Shown here: positions 17,239-26,949 of the stretch, in pieces
How positions within the stretch are numbered: position 1 is the first letter of the stretch
Layout: the number at the start of each line of letters is the position of its first letter
Source of the DNA: Kangsaoukella pontilimi
GTDB lineage: Bacteria; Pseudomonadota; Alphaproteobacteria; Rhodobacterales; Rhodobacteraceae
Length of the DNA stretch: 64,000 nucleotides
Reading direction: 5' to 3'
Assembly: GCF_009830125.1 (NCBI RefSeq)
Contig: NZ_WUPT01000001.1
Span: 620,001 to 684,000 of the forward strand
Notes under the pieces: generated by a model
Databases searched by the model: none
The model's input: only the letters and a program-made list of their open reading frames with translations
Told to the model about the DNA's origin: nothing
Position numbers and translations under genes: made by a program

Positions 17239-17657
17239 CACAAGCCATTCTGATCCTGATCACGATCCTTGCGGCATTTCTCTCGGGCGATGCCTGGCTG
17301 GGCTATGACATCGTCTATCAGACCGCCTATGGCGCTCTGACGATGATGGCGGCGATGATCTCGCTGACCTTTCTCTGGCTCTGGGCGCGGAGGGCGACGC
17401 CCCTGGCGCTTGGCATGTCCTTCACATGGGCGGGCGCGTCGAGCGTTCTGGGCTGGTGGTGGGTCTACCGGCTGATGGAGGCACCGGCGGCGATGGTGGA
17501 CAGCGCGGCACTGTTTGTCTTTCTGGCGCTCTATTTCTGCGGCGCGGTGCTGCATTTCGCGGTGATCGGGCGGTCCTTTGGCGCGCCGCGTCTGAGCTTT
17601 CTGATGCCGGTCCTGGGGGCGGTGTCGGTGTCGGTCCTGATTCAGATCGTCTTCTGA
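17235..17657 (+). CDS. Hypothetical four-helix membrane protein
   Basis: A 140-residue integral membrane protein with about four hydrophobic segments (roughly 3-22, 32-52, 60-80, 88-135 as one or two spans). The start overlaps the 41-residue gene by 4 bp, making it the last member of the coupled run that starts with the endolysin. No family is recognised. It lies 68 bp before ccmF. Confidence 0.7.
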   Translation: MTQAILILITILAAFLSGDAWLGYDIVYQTAYGALTMMAAMISLTFLWLWARRATPLALGMSFTWAGASSVLGWWWVYRLMEAPAAMVDSAALFVFLALYFCGAVLHFAVIGRSFGAPRLSFLMPVLGAVSVSVLIQIVF

Positions 17658-17725
17658 GATCATTTCCCCGCGACCAAGCGTCCCGTCCTCTTGGCGGGGC
17701 GCGCGGCGGCGTCTAATCTCCGCCC

Positions 17726-19705
17726 ATGATAGTGGAACTCGGACATTTCGCCCTTATTCTTGCGCTGGTCGTTGCACTGGCACAGACCGTTCTGCCGCTG
17801 GTCGGCGCGCATAAAGGCTGGCGCGGCTGGATGGCCGTCGCGGAGCCTGCCGCCACCGTGCAATTCGCGCTGCTACTCTTCTCTTTCGCGGCGCTTACAT
17901 GGGCCTTTGTTGCGTCGGACTTCTCGGTACGTCTGGTTACAGCCAATTCCCATACCGACAAGCCGATGCTTTACAAGGTCACCGGCGTCTGGGGGAACCA
18001 CGAGGGCTCGATGCTGCTCTGGTGTCTGATCCTGGCCTTTTTCGGCGCACTGGCGGCGTGGTTCGGGGGCAATCTGCCTGACCGGCTGAAGGCGCGCGTG
18101 CTGGGCGTGCAGGCGTCGGTCGGCGTGGCGTTCCTCGCCTTCCTGATCTTCACGTCGAACCCGTTCCTCCGCCTCGTTAACCCGCCTCTGAACGGGCAGG
18201 ATCTGAACCCGCTTCTGCAGGATCCCGGCTTGGCCTTTCATCCGCCGTTCCTCTATATCGGCTATGTCGGCCTCTCGATGAGCTTTTCCTTCGCTGTGGC
18301 CGCCCTGATCGAGGGGCGCGTGGACGCGGCCTGGGGGCGGTGGGTGCGGCCCTGGACACTACTGGCTTGGCTCAACCTGACCATCGGCATCGCGCTCGGG
18401 TCCTGGTGGGCCTATTACGAGCTTGGCTGGGGCGGTTTCTGGTTCTGGGATCCGGTCGAGAATGCAAGCTTCATGCCGTGGCTCATCGCCGCCGCGCTTC
18501 TGCACTCGGCCATCGTGGTCGAAAAGCGCGAGGCGCTGAAAAGCTGGACGATCCTTCTTGCCATCCTCGCCTTCGGGTTCTCTCTGATCGGTGCCTTCAT
18601 CGTGCGCTCGGGCGTGCTGACGAGTGTGCATGCCTTCGCGAATGACCCCGAGCGGGGCGTTTACCTGCTGATCATCACGGCCATTTTCATGGGCGGCGCG
18701 CTGACGCTTTACGCCGCCCGCGCGGGCGGCATGCAGGCCAAAGGCGTCTTCAGCACGGTCAGCCGGGAAAGCGCGCTGGTGGCGAACAACCTGCTTCTGG
18801 CGGTGGCCACTTTCGTGGTCTTCCTCGGCACCATCTGGCCCCTCGTGGCCGAGATGATCTGGGACCGGAAGCTGTCGGTCGGACCGCCGTTTTTCGACGC
18901 GGCCTTCACTCCCTTCATGATGGCGCTGGCGCTTTTGCTGCCTCTCGGTTCGATCCTGCCCTGGAAGCGCGCGTCCGTGAGCAAGGTCATGCGCCCGCTC
19001 TGGGCGGCGCTTGCGGCGGCTTTCGTGGTGGCGGCACTTGCGTGGGTCTTTGGCACAGGCGGAACGCTGATCGCACCGGTGGGTGCGTTCCTTGGCGCGT
19101 GGCTTGTCTTCGGCGCGGCGGCGGACCTTTGGCTCAGAACCGGGCGCGGCGATCTCTCGGGAAAGATCGGCCGGGTGCTCCGGCTGCCGCGTGCCGACTG
19201 GGGCCGCGTCGTGGCCCATGCAGGGCTTGGCATCACCTTTATCGGGATCGCCTTCCTGACCGCCTGGCAGGTCGAGGATATCCGCGTCGCCCGCGAGGGC
19301 GAGACCTTCCGCGTGGCGAGCTATGACGTGACGCTGGAAGGTGTCCGCAGGGTGCAGGGGCCGAACTACATCTCGACCATGGCCGAAATCTCGCTTGCGC
19401 GCGACGGGCGCGAGGTTGCGCGTCTGACGCCGGAAAAGCGCATCTACCCCGTGGCGGGGATGCCCACCACCGAGGCGGCGATCGACAATGGCGTGTTCCG
19501 TGACCTCTACGTGGTCATCGGCGACCCGCAAGAAGGCGGCGGCTGGGCCGTTCGGACCTTCATAAAGCCATTTGCCAACTGGATCTGGGCAGGTGCGATC
19601 ATCATGGCTCTGGGCGGTGTCCTGTCCCTGACCGACCGCCGCTACCGCGTTGCGGCAGGTGTCCGGCGGCCTGCCGCGCCAACGGGCGGGGTTCCAGCGG
19701 AATGA
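17726..19705 (+). CDS. ccmF: Cytochrome c heme lyase subunit CcmF
   Basis: Inner-membrane component that takes heme from CcmE and attaches it to apocytochrome c. The 659-residue protein has the WWD heme-handling signature at about residues 234-251 ('WGGFWFWDPVENASFMPW') and many hydrophobic segments, with conserved periplasmic His residues such as those in 'GVWGNHEGS' and 'LAFHPPFLY'. Length is normal for the family. Its stop overlaps the ccmH start by 4 bp. The pair corresponds to ccl1-ccl2 of Rhodobacter capsulatus. Confidence 0.97.
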   Translation: MIVELGHFALILALVVALAQTVLPLVGAHKGWRGWMAVAEPAATVQFALLLFSFAALTWAFVASDFSVRLVTANSHTDKPMLYKVTGVWGNHEGSMLLWCLILAFFGALAAWFGGNLPDRLKARVLGVQASVGVAFLAFLIFTSNPFLRLVNPPLNGQDLNPLLQDPGLAFHPPFLYIGYVGLSMSFSFAVAALIEGRVDAAWGRWVRPWTLLAWLNLTIGIALGSWWAYYELGWGGFWFWDPVENASFMPWLIAAALLHSAIVVEKREALKSWTILLAILAFGFSLIGAFIVRSGVLTSVHAFANDPERGVYLLIITAIFMGGALTLYAARAGGMQAKGVFSTVSRESALVANNLLLAVATFVVFLGTIWPLVAEMIWDRKLSVGPPFFDAAFTPFMMALALLLPLGSILPWKRASVSKVMRPLWAALAAAFVVAALAWVFGTGGTLIAPVGAFLGAWLVFGAAADLWLRTGRGDLSGKIGRVLRLPRADWGRVVAHAGLGITFIGIAFLTAWQVEDIRVAREGETFRVASYDVTLEGVRRVQGPNYISTMAEISLARDGREVARLTPEKRIYPVAGMPTTEAAIDNGVFRDLYVVIGDPQEGGGWAVRTFIKPFANWIWAGAIIMALGGVLSLTDRRYRVAAGVRRPAAPTGGVPAE

Positions 19706-20154
19706 GCATCGTTCGCGCGCTTCTGATCTGGGTGCTTCTGTCGGTGCCGTCTTTCGCCGTGGAGCCGGGCGAGGTGTTGGACGATCCGGTTCTCGAGGAA
19801 CGAGCGCGCGAACTTTCCAAGGGGCTGCGCTGTCTTGTCTGCCGGAACGAGAATATCGACGAATCCAACGCCGACCTCGCCCGAGATCTGCGGCTTCTGG
19901 TGCGCGAACGTCTCGTGGCGGGCGACACGGACGCAGAAATCATCGACTTCGTTGTGGCGCGCTACGGCGAATACGTCCTGCTCGCACCGCGCGCGACGGG
20001 CTCGACCCTGATCCTCTGGATTGCAGGTCCCGCGGCGCTTCTCTTCGCGCTTCTGATCGCGGCGCTCTATCTTCGCCGGAACCGTCCCGTGGCCGGGAAT
20101 GCATCTCTCAGCGAAGAAGAAAAGGCGCGGCTCAAGGAATTAATCGGCGAGTGA
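19702..20154 (+). CDS. ccmH: Cytochrome c maturation thiol protein CcmH
   Basis: A 150-residue membrane-anchored thioredoxin-like protein that reduces apocytochrome cysteines for heme ligation. It has an N-terminal signal, the redox motif 'LRCLVCRNENIDES' (L-R-C-x-x-C) at about residues 45-58, and a C-terminal membrane helix at about 95-125. This is the short CcmH/CcmL form without the TPR (CcmI) extension. It is coupled to ccmF by an ATGA overlap. Confidence 0.95.
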   Translation: MSIVRALLIWVLLSVPSFAVEPGEVLDDPVLEERARELSKGLRCLVCRNENIDESNADLARDLRLLVRERLVAGDTDAEIIDFVVARYGEYVLLAPRATGSTLILWIAGPAALLFALLIAALYLRRNRPVAGNASLSEEEKARLKELIGE

Positions 20155-20224
20155 CGTCCCGTCGCTCTTTTCCGAACCGTTTCGTTCACTTATCTCGGTG
20201 TCAACGAAGCGAGAGGACATTCCG

Positions 20225-21001
20225 ATGGAATACAGCACCATCCGCCTGAACATCGACGCCGGCGTCGCGGTGATCACGCTGGACCGGCCCGAGGTCATGA
20301 ACGCGCTCAACACGCAGATGCGGGCCGAGATTCTGGATGCGGTCAAGGCGGCCGAGCGTCATGCGCGGGTGATCGTGCTGACCGGGACCGGCAATGCATT
20401 CTGCTCGGGTCAGGATCTGGGCGGAGGGGCCACGCTTGCCTCCGCCGATCTCGAGAGGACGCTTCGTGACGAGTACAACCCCATGCTCAAGGCCATCGCC
20501 GACAGCCCGCTGCCGGTGATCGCGGCGGTGAACGGCGCAGCGGTTGGGGCCGGCGCCAGCCTTGCGCTCGCTGCCGACGTGGTGATCGCGACCGAAAGCG
20601 CAGTCTTCCTTCAGGCCTTCGCTCGGATCGGCCTGATGCCGGATGCGGGCGCCACCTACTGGCTGCCGCGCCAGATAGGTTTTCAGCGCGCCATGGGCGC
20701 AGCGCTCTTCGCCGAGCCGGTCACTGCAAGGCAGGCGGCCGATTGGGGCATGATCTGGGAAGCGGTGGCCGATGACCGTTTCGCGGCGCATTGGCGCGCC
20801 CGTGCCGAGGCTTTGGCGAACGGTCCGACTGTCGCCTATACCAGCATGAAGGAGGCGCTTCGCGGCAGCTTCAACCGTACTTATGACGAACAGCTCCTGG
20901 CCGAGGCGAAATTGCAAGGCCAGTGCGGCAAGACGCGGGATTTCCGCGAAGGCGTTCTGGCCTTCGTCGAGAAGCGGAAGGCCGGCTTCGAAGGCCGCTA
21001 G
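20225..21001 (+). CDS. Enoyl-CoA hydratase/isomerase family protein (PaaG-like)
   Basis: A 258-residue crotonase-fold enzyme. The oxyanion-hole segments are 'NAFCSGQDLGGGA' (about 58-70) and 'AAVNGAAVGAGASLALAAD' (about 101-119), and 'GLMPDAGATYWLPRQIG' resembles the corresponding part of PaaG, the ring-opening isomerase of phenylacetate degradation. The expected catalytic Asp at the PaaG position appears in 'MPDAG'. The ATG at 20225 follows GAGAGG; a GTG at 20198 is less likely. No other paa genes are nearby, so the exact substrate stays open. Confidence 0.85.
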   Translation: MEYSTIRLNIDAGVAVITLDRPEVMNALNTQMRAEILDAVKAAERHARVIVLTGTGNAFCSGQDLGGGATLASADLERTLRDEYNPMLKAIADSPLPVIAAVNGAAVGAGASLALAADVVIATESAVFLQAFARIGLMPDAGATYWLPRQIGFQRAMGAALFAEPVTARQAADWGMIWEAVADDRFAAHWRARAEALANGPTVAYTSMKEALRGSFNRTYDEQLLAEAKLQGQCGKTRDFREGVLAFVEKRKAGFEGR

Positions 21002-21768
21002 AACATCATGCAATCGGCGCCGGGCGGCAATGGCTCGGCGCCTTCGGGCAGCGTTGGGGTGTAGGCAAAACTTGCGATCGCCGCGCCGCTGTCGAAGGCG
21101 ATGAAAAGCTCGTCAGATCCGGGGCGAAGCGCAATACCCTCGGGGTCCAAGCCGAACTCGATCAGCGATTGCGAGGCGAGAAGCCGGCCCTCGGCATCGA
21201 ACTCGAAAAGGCTGTTCGAGCCCTCCATGTCGTCGACGATCAGCAGGTGACCTGTGCGCGGATCGCGCGCAATCCCCTGTGCCTCGTAGATCGGCGGGTC
21301 GAATGTGGTCGTGTCGATCCGGCGGATCATGGTTCCATCCGGCGAGAGCCAGCTCAGCCATTCGGGATCGTCCTCGACAGTGATGAGGGTGCCGTCGGCA
21401 TCGACCGCAATGCCCTCCGTGTCGGCCCAGCCGGTGGAGACCTGAAACGGTGCACCGAGGACCTGTCCGGACTTGGTGAGGCGCTGAAACATCCCGTCGC
21501 CATCCGCTACGATCAGGTCGTTGCCCTCGATGGAAATCGCCTTGATTCGTGACAGGTCGGAACCGAACCGCCGGAGTTCCTCGCCCTGCAGCGTGACCAG
21601 AATGACCTCCGGCCCCTCATTCGCGATCCAGAGACCACAGAAGGCCGGATCGTAGTCGAGACTGGCAGGCCGGTTCAGCGAATAGCGGTCGAGCAGTTTC
21701 AGGTCGAGCGCCGCGGCGGGAGTCGTCAGCACTGTGGCAAGGGCGAAGGCGGCGAGTGATCTCCTCAT
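20998..21768 (-). CDS. Exported SdiA-regulated/NHL-propeller-like protein
   Basis: A 256-residue protein with an N-terminal Sec signal from the ATG at 21768 ('MRRSLAAFALATVL', cleavage near 'PAAA-LDL'). The mature part is built of repeated beta-propeller blades ('LDYDPAFCGLWIANEG', 'DTEGIAVDADGTLITVED', 'EAQGIARDPRTGHLLIVDD', 'DPEGIALRPGSDELFIAFD'), the pattern of SdiA-regulated/esterase-like periplasmic proteins. Its function is unknown. It converges on the enoyl-CoA hydratase with a 4-bp stop overlap. An extension to 21831 would only lengthen the signal. Confidence 0.8.
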   Translation of the reverse strand: MRRSLAAFALATVLTTPAAALDLKLLDRYSLNRPASLDYDPAFCGLWIANEGPEVILVTLQGEELRRFGSDLSRIKAISIEGNDLIVADGDGMFQRLTKSGQVLGAPFQVSTGWADTEGIAVDADGTLITVEDDPEWLSWLSPDGTMIRRIDTTTFDPPIYEAQGIARDPRTGHLLIVDDMEGSNSLFEFDAEGRLLASQSLIEFGLDPEGIALRPGSDELFIAFDSGAAIASFAYTPTLPEGAEPLPPGADCMMF

Positions 21769-21833
21769 AGAAAATGAAGTGGACCGGCTGGCGCCCATGT
21801 CAATTCCGGCGGTGGCGCGCGCGTCAAACAAAG

Positions 21834-21903
21834 AGGGGGGCTGTCTGCCCCCCCGCCGCCCTGACGGGCGACTCCCCCCGAGGATTTTCCGGACCCAAAA
21901 AAG
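21834..21903 (+). repeat. Dispersed intergenic repeat, copy 2
   Basis: GGGGGG-CTGTCT-GCCCCCCC hairpin-like start, then GACGGGCGACT and CCCCCCGAGGATTTTCCGGA followed by CCCAAAAAAG. It has the same two-part design as the copy at 15.2 kb and faces an inverted copy at 21948-22009. Confidence 0.7.
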
Positions 21904-21911
21904 GTCGGGCC

Positions 21912-21939
21912 GTTAACCTTAACAGATATTAAGGTTAAC
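21912..21939. repeat. Perfect 11-bp inverted repeat between the two repeat copies
   Basis: GTTAACCTTAA (21912-21922), spacer cagata, TTAAGGTTAAC (21929-21939). It is AT-rich and stands out sharply from the surrounding GC-rich repeats. It could be a protein-binding palindrome or a cruciform-forming hairpin; no T-run follows, so it is not an ordinary terminator. Confidence 0.85.
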
Positions 21940-21947
21940 GCGGGCTT

Positions 21948-22009
21948 TCTTCTGTTTGGAAATACTCCGGGGGTGAGCCCCGGAGGGGCGAGGGGGCAGC
22001 GCCCCCTCA
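21948..22009 (-). repeat. Dispersed intergenic repeat, copy 3 (inverted)
   Basis: On the minus strand GAGGGGGCGCTGCCCCCTC, then a CCCCTCCGGGGCTCACCCCC stretch, then GGAGTATTTCCAAACAGAAG. It begins at the gltA stop codon, so its GC hairpins would also be the 3' end of gltA mRNA. Together with copy 2 it forms an inverted pair around the palindrome at 21912-21939. Confidence 0.75.
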
Positions 22010-23302
22010 GCGGTCCTCGACGTCGACGTAGTCGCGCGCCGTCTCGCCCACGTAAAGCTGGCGCGGACGGCCGATCTTCATCTGCGGGTCCGCGATCATC
22101 TCTTTCCACTGGCTGATCCAGCCCACCGTGCGCGCGAGTGCGAAGATGGGCGTGAACATCGAGGTCGGGAAGCCCATCGCGTCGAGGATGATGCCGGAAT
22201 AGAAATCCACGTTTGGGTAGAGCTTCTTTTCCTTGAAATACGGGTCTTCGAGCGCGATCCGCTCCAGTTCTTTGGCGACCTGAAGCGTCGGGTTGTTCTC
22301 GACGCCCAGAAGGTCGAGCACCTCGTCCGCCGATTGCTTCATGACCTTCGCGCGCGGGTCGAAATTTTTGTAGACACGGTGTCCGAAGCCCATCAGGCGG
22401 AACGGATCGTTCTTGTCCTTGGCGCGCTCGATGAACTCGGGGATGCGATCGACCGAGCCGATCTCGCGCAGCATTTCCAGACAGGCCTGGTTCGCGCCGC
22501 CATGGGCCGGCCCCCAGAGGCAGGCGACGCCTGCGGCGATGCAGGCGAACGGGTTCGCGCCCGAGGACGAGGCAAGGCGCACCGTCGATGTGGACGCGTT
22601 CTGCTCGTGGTCGGCGTGGAGCGTGAAGATACGGTCCATCGCGCGGCTGAGTATCGGGTTCACTACATATTCCTCGGCCGGGACCGAGAAACACATGCGC
22701 AGGAAGTTCGACGCGTAATCGAGGTCGTTCTTCGGATACACGAAGGGCTGACCGATATGATATTTATAGGCCCATGCCGCGATGGTCGGCATCTTGGCGA
22801 TCAGGCGGATCGAGGCGACCTCGCGCTGCCAGGGGTCCGAGATATCGGTCGAGTCGTGATAGAAGGCCGACATCGCGCCCACGACACCCACCATGACCGC
22901 CATCGGATGCGCGTCCCGGCGGAAGCCGCGGAAGAAGTTGACCATCTGCTCATGCAGCATCGTGTGCATGGTCACGCGGCTCTCGAAATCCTCAAGCTGG
23001 TCGGCGGACGGCAGTTCGCCGTAAAGCAGCAGATAGGCCACTTCGAGGAAATGCGACTTCTCGGCGAGCTGGTCGATGGGATAGCCCCGGTGCAGCAGCT
23101 CGCCCTTGTCGCCGTCGATGAAGGTGATGGTCGAGTCGCAGGACGCGGTCGACGTGAAGCCGGGATCGTAGGTGAACACGTCCGCCTGCGCATAGAGCTT
23201 GCGGATGTCGATCACATCGGGGCCCGCGGTCGGAGACAGAACGGGCAGTTCGTAGTTCTTGCCGTCGATGGTGAGCGTAGCGGATTTCTTCGTGTCGGCC
23301 AT
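22007..23302 (-). CDS. gltA: Citrate synthase (type II)
   Basis: Condenses oxaloacetate and acetyl-CoA, entry to the citrate cycle. The 431-residue protein from the ATG at 23302 has the family active-site segments '[16 protein letters not shown]' (His of the DHE..N motif), '[15 protein letters not shown]' (catalytic His) and '[15 protein letters not shown]' (His/Arg and later Asp). The N-terminal small domain with '[19 protein letters not shown]' marks the hexameric, NADH-sensitive type II form. A nine-residue upstream extension is not needed. It follows gltX on the same strand. Confidence 0.97.
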   Translation of the reverse strand: MADTKKSATLTIDGKNYELPVLSPTAGPDVIDIRKLYAQADVFTYDPGFTSTASCDSTITFIDGDKGELLHRGYPIDQLAEKSHFLEVAYLLLYGELPSADQLEDFESRVTMHTMLHEQMVNFFRGFRRDAHPMAVMVGVVGAMSAFYHDSTDISDPWQREVASIRLIAKMPTIAAWAYKYHIGQPFVYPKNDLDYASNFLRMCFSVPAEEYVVNPILSRAMDRIFTLHADHEQNASTSTVRLASSSGANPFACIAAGVACLWGPAHGGANQACLEMLREIGSVDRIPEFIERAKDKNDPFRLMGFGHRVYKNFDPRAKVMKQSADEVLDLLGVENNPTLQVAKELERIALEDPYFKEKKLYPNVDFYSGIILDAMGFPTSMFTPIFALARTVGWISQWKEMIADPQMKIGRPRQLYVGETARDYVDVEDR

Positions 23303-23402
23303 GGTCGTCCCTGTGTCTCGGGCCCGCAAGCGGGTCGTTGATGGTCCGCGCCCGGGCAGGGAGCGCGGTGAAGCGTCTTGTCCGGCCTCTGTTTAGGGCC
23401 GG

Positions 23403-24806
23403 TTAACCGGTTGCGTCCGCGAGCCTCAGAAGAGTTTCATCGCGGCCGAGGACCAGCATCATGTCGAATACACTCGGTGAAACGGAGCGTCCTGCCAGCA
23501 CGGCCCGAAGCGGCCCGGCCAGCTTGCCGAGCTTGGTTCCATGTGCCTCTGCTATGGCCTGAACGACCCCTTCCAGCGTCTCGCGATCCCAGCTAGCATT
23601 TTGCAGGTGCGGCGTCAATTCGGACAGTATACCACGGGATACCGCATCGAGCTGCGCGGCCGATTTCTCGTCCGGGACAATAGGGCGTTCCGTCAGAACA
23701 AAGTGAGCCTTTTCAAGAAGTTCCGGATAGGTCCGGGCCCGGTCCTTGAGGCAGTACATGGCGCGGCCGACTGCGTCCATTTGCGCCTCGGACAGGGTTT
23801 CGGCGCCCGATGCTGCCAGAAAATCCTGCATTTCCGCTACGAGTGCAGCATCGTCCATGATGGCGATGTGCTGGCCCGAGAGATTGGCGAGTTTCTTGGT
23901 GTCGAACCGGGCGGGTGATTTCTTGATTCCGTCGAGGTCGAACCATTCGATGGCCTGTTCGGTGGTGAAGAACTCGTCGTCGCCATGGCTCCAGCCGAGA
24001 CGGGCGAGATAGTTCCGCATGCCCGCCGCAGGATAGCCCTCGGCCTGCCATTCCTCGACACCGAGCGCCCCGTGGCGCTTGGACAGTTTCTTGCCGTCCT
24101 CGCCGTGGATGAGGGGGATATGCGCCCAGACCGGCACGTCCCAGCCCATGGCGTTGTAGACCAGCATCTGGCGGGCCGCGTTGTTCAGATGGTCGTCCCC
24201 TCGGATCACGTGGGTCACGCCCATATCATGGTCGTCCACGACAACCGCCAGCATGTAGACCGGGGTGCCGTCGGACCTGAGAACGATCATATCGTCAAGC
24301 TGATCGTTCCGGATCGTCACATCGCCCTGCACACGGTCATGGATGACCGTCTCGCCGTCGCGGGGGGCTTTCACGCGGATCGCATAGGGCGCGTCGGGGT
24401 GTTCGCTTTCCGGCACGTCGCGCCAGGGCGAGCGAAAGAGCGTCGAGCGGCCCTCGGCGCGCGCCGTCTCGCGGAAGGCTTCGATTTCCTCCGGCGTCGA
24501 GAAACACTTGTAGGCCGCGCCGCTCTCGAGCATCTGGCGCGCGACCTCGGCATGGCGGTCAGCGCGGGCGGCCTGGCTGATCGCGTCGCCGTCCCAGTCG
24601 AGCCCCAGCCATTTCAGACCCCGATAAATCGCCTCGGTCGCCTCGGGCGTCGAGCGGGCGCGGTCGGTATCCTCGATCCGGAGCAGGAACTTGCCGCCCT
24701 TCGCGCGGGCGTAGAGCCAGTTGAAAAGCGCCGTGCGCGCTCCGCCGATATGGAGGTAACCGGTCGGCGAGGGAGCGAAACGTGTGACGACGGAACCTGA
24801 GGGCAT
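23403..24806 (-). CDS. gltX: Glutamyl-tRNA synthetase
   Basis: Class I aminoacyl-tRNA synthetase, 467 residues. The HIGH motif is '[18 protein letters not shown]' (about residues 14-31) and the KMSKS motif is '[10 protein letters not shown]' (about 240-249). The C-terminal third is the helical anticodon-binding region. Alphaproteobacteria often have two GltX paralogues, one charging tRNA-Gln as well; which one this is cannot be read with confidence. It diverges from comEC. Confidence 0.96.
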   Translation of the reverse strand: MPSGSVVTRFAPSPTGYLHIGGARTALFNWLYARAKGGKFLLRIEDTDRARSTPEATEAIYRGLKWLGLDWDGDAISQAARADRHAEVARQMLESGAAYKCFSTPEEIEAFRETARAEGRSTLFRSPWRDVPESEHPDAPYAIRVKAPRDGETVIHDRVQGDVTIRNDQLDDMIVLRSDGTPVYMLAVVVDDHDMGVTHVIRGDDHLNNAARQMLVYNAMGWDVPVWAHIPLIHGEDGKKLSKRHGALGVEEWQAEGYPAAGMRNYLARLGWSHGDDEFFTTEQAIEWFDLDGIKKSPARFDTKKLANLSGQHIAIMDDAALVAEMQDFLAASGAETLSEAQMDAVGRAMYCLKDRARTYPELLEKAHFVLTERPIVPDEKSAAQLDAVSRGILSELTPHLQNASWDRETLEGVVQAIAEAHGTKLGKLAGPLRAVLAGRSVSPSVFDMMLVLGRDETLLRLADATG

Positions 24807-24900
24807 CGGCGGGTACTCCGGGAAATTGAACAGGTGGCTTTAACCACTTGGAAAGCATGATCTGGATAGCGTGCCGAGGGTGTAGTCCGGCCATGGAAGG

Positions 24901-26949
24901 GTGACAAGGGTGCCGCGTCTTCAACGGCTCATACAGACGTTCGATACGCATCGGGGCACGCTTTTTCCGTGGGTCGCGGTGCTCTATGGCGCGGGGATCG
25001 GTCTGTACTTTGCGCTGCCGTTTGAGCCTGCCCCGGCAGAGTGGCTGATGGCAGGGGCGCTGACGGCCTTCGCAGGCGTCCTGTCGGCCGTTCTGGGACC
25101 GGTCTGGCGACCCTTGACGCTATGCCTGCTGATCCCCGCGCTTGGCTTTCTGATCGCGGGCACGCGGACCTCGGCGGTGGCCGATAACGTGCTGACCTTC
25201 CGCTACTATGGGCCCGTCGAGGGCCGGGTCGTCGCCATCGACCGCTCGCAATCGGACGCGGTGCGGCTGACGCTGGACCGTGTACGGCTGCGCGATGTGC
25301 CGCCCGAACGCACGCCGGGGCGCGTCCGCGTGGCGCTGCATGGACAGGACGGGCTGCCGCGCCCTGGCCCCGGCACGACGGTGGTTCTGACCGGGCACCT
25401 GTCGCCTCCGGGCGGTCCGGTTGAGCCGGGGGGGTACGACTTTCGCCGCCACGCCTGGTATCTGGGCCTTGGTGCGGTGGGCTATACGCGGAGCCCCGCG
25501 CTGGAATTCCTCGCCGCCGAGCCGGGCGCGCTGCGCATTCTGCGCCTGAGGATGGCAATGGCCGACCGGGTGCGCGCCGATCTGCCGGGGCGCGCGGGCG
25601 CCTTCGCCGCCGCGATCACCACCGGTGACCGCTCGGCGCTGGACGAAGCGACGCTGGAGAATCTGCGCGCCACGAACCTCGCCCACCTTCTGGCGATCTC
25701 GGGCCTGCATATGGGGCTGCTGACGGGGTTCGTCTTCGCGGCGCTCCGGATCAGCATGGCACTGGTGCCCGGGCTTGCGCTGAGGCGGCCCACGAAGAAG
25801 ATCGCTGCCGTGGCCGCGCTGATGTCGGGCGCGGCCTATCTGGCCATCTCGGGCAACAACGTCGCGACCGAGCGGGCCTTCATCATGGTGGCGGTGATGT
25901 TTCTTGCCGTGCTGGCGGACCGTCAGGCGGTGTCGATGCGCTCGGTCGCGCTGGCGGCGCTCGTCGTGCTGACGCTCCGGCCCGAGACGCTGCTCGGCCC
26001 CGGCTTTCAGATGTCCTTCGCCGCGACCACCGCGCTGGTTGCGGTCTATGGGTGGATGCGCGAGCGCGACTGGTCGGAAAGCCGCTGGCCGAAGGCCGTA
26101 CGCTATGCGGGCGGCGTGGCGCTGTCCTCTGCCGTGGCGGGGATCGCGACGGCCCCCATCGCGGCGGCGCATTTCAACCAGGTGCCGCATTACGGGCTGC
26201 TGGCGAACCTTTTGTCGGTGCCGCTCATGGGCCTCGTCATCATGCCTGCGGCGGTGCTGGCGGCGGTGCTCTGGCCGCTTGGGTTGTCGGTTCTGGGGCT
26301 GAAACTGATGGAGCCGGGCATCCTCTGGATACTGGCGGTGTCCGACCGGATCGCGGACTGGCCCGGCGCGCTCAGTCAGGTCTGGGCGCCGGGGCCTTGG
26401 GTGCTGCCGCTCATCGCGCTTGGCGGGGCGATGGTGGCGGGACTGAAGGGTCGCTTGAGGGCGGCAGCGGCAATGCCGCTCGGTGCGGCGCTTGTGCTTT
26501 GGAGCCTGGCGGAACGCCCCGACATTCTGGTGGCCGAAAGCGGCGGGCAGGTCGGGGTGCTCACCGCTGAGGGGCGCGCGGTGTCACGTCCGCGGGGAGA
26601 CGGTTTCGCGGTGTCGAACTGGCTTGAAAATGACGGGGATGGTGCGGCTCAGGACGCTGCCGCCGCGCGGGGCGGCTGGCGTCTGGAAGGGCGGGTGCGG
26701 GTCTACGATACCGGGTCGCTCAGGCTCTTGCACGGCACCGGCAAGGCGGGCGCGAAAGAGGCGCTGGCACGCTGCGCCGAAGGTGTGGTGATCGTCAACC
26801 AGCCGGTTGATGCGCCGCCCGGCTGCGTGGTCCATGACCCGAAAAGCCTCGCGCGAAGCGGGGCAGTGGCGGTGTTCTTCGACGAGAGCGGCGCGCCGCG
26901 GATCGAGACGGCGCGCGGGCAGGGGCCGGGACGCCCCTGGTCTCAGTAG
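24901..26949 (+). CDS. comEC: ComEC/Rec2-family DNA-uptake channel protein
   Basis: A 682-residue polytopic membrane protein of the ComEC/Rec2 family, which moves single-stranded DNA across the inner membrane in transformable bacteria. It has an N-terminal DUF4131/OB-like region (about 55-190), the core competence domain with '[17 protein letters not shown]' (about 260-276) and '[19 protein letters not shown]', and a soluble C-terminus (about 540-682). The C-terminal part lacks a clear metallo-lactamase HxHxDH motif. The start is GTG at 24901 or GTG at 24910. Its last 7 bp overlap the end of lexA tail to tail. Confidence 0.92.
   Translation: MTRVPRLQRLIQTFDTHRGTLFPWVAVLYGAGIGLYFALPFEPAPAEWLMAGALTAFAGVLSAVLGPVWRPLTLCLLIPALGFLIAGTRTSAVADNVLTFRYYGPVEGRVVAIDRSQSDAVRLTLDRVRLRDVPPERTPGRVRVALHGQDGLPRPGPGTTVVLTGHLSPPGGPVEPGGYDFRRHAWYLGLGAVGYTRSPALEFLAAEPGALRILRLRMAMADRVRADLPGRAGAFAAAITTGDRSALDEATLENLRATNLAHLLAISGLHMGLLTGFVFAALRISMALVPGLALRRPTKKIAAVAALMSGAAYLAISGNNVATERAFIMVAVMFLAVLADRQAVSMRSVALAALVVLTLRPETLLGPGFQMSFAATTALVAVYGWMRERDWSESRWPKAVRYAGGVALSSAVAGIATAPIAAAHFNQVPHYGLLANLLSVPLMGLVIMPAAVLAAVLWPLGLSVLGLKLMEPGILWILAVSDRIADWPGALSQVWAPGPWVLPLIALGGAMVAGLKGRLRAAAAMPLGAALVLWSLAERPDILVAESGGQVGVLTAEGRAVSRPRGDGFAVSNWLENDGDGAAQDAAAARGGWRLEGRVRVYDTGSLRLLHGTGKAGAKEALARCAEGVVIVNQPVDAPPGCVVHDPKSLARSGAVAVFFDESGAPRIETARGQGPGRPWSQ

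Noticed and set aside
15794-17657. Prophage remnant as explanation of the endolysin/holin genes
   Set aside because: No integrase, portal, capsid or tail genes are nearby, base use matches the neighbours, and the flanks are ccm genes; a GTA-type lysis cassette fits better.
18359-19531. 390-residue minus-strand frame opposite ccmF
   Set aside because: Highly charged composition without motifs; ccmF with its WWD domain is on the other strand.
24850-24870. Short GTGG-CTTTAA-CCAC inverted repeat between gltX and comEC as an operator
   Set aside because: Only a 4-bp core pairs perfectly; this can be expected by chance and no nearby regulator suggests a role.
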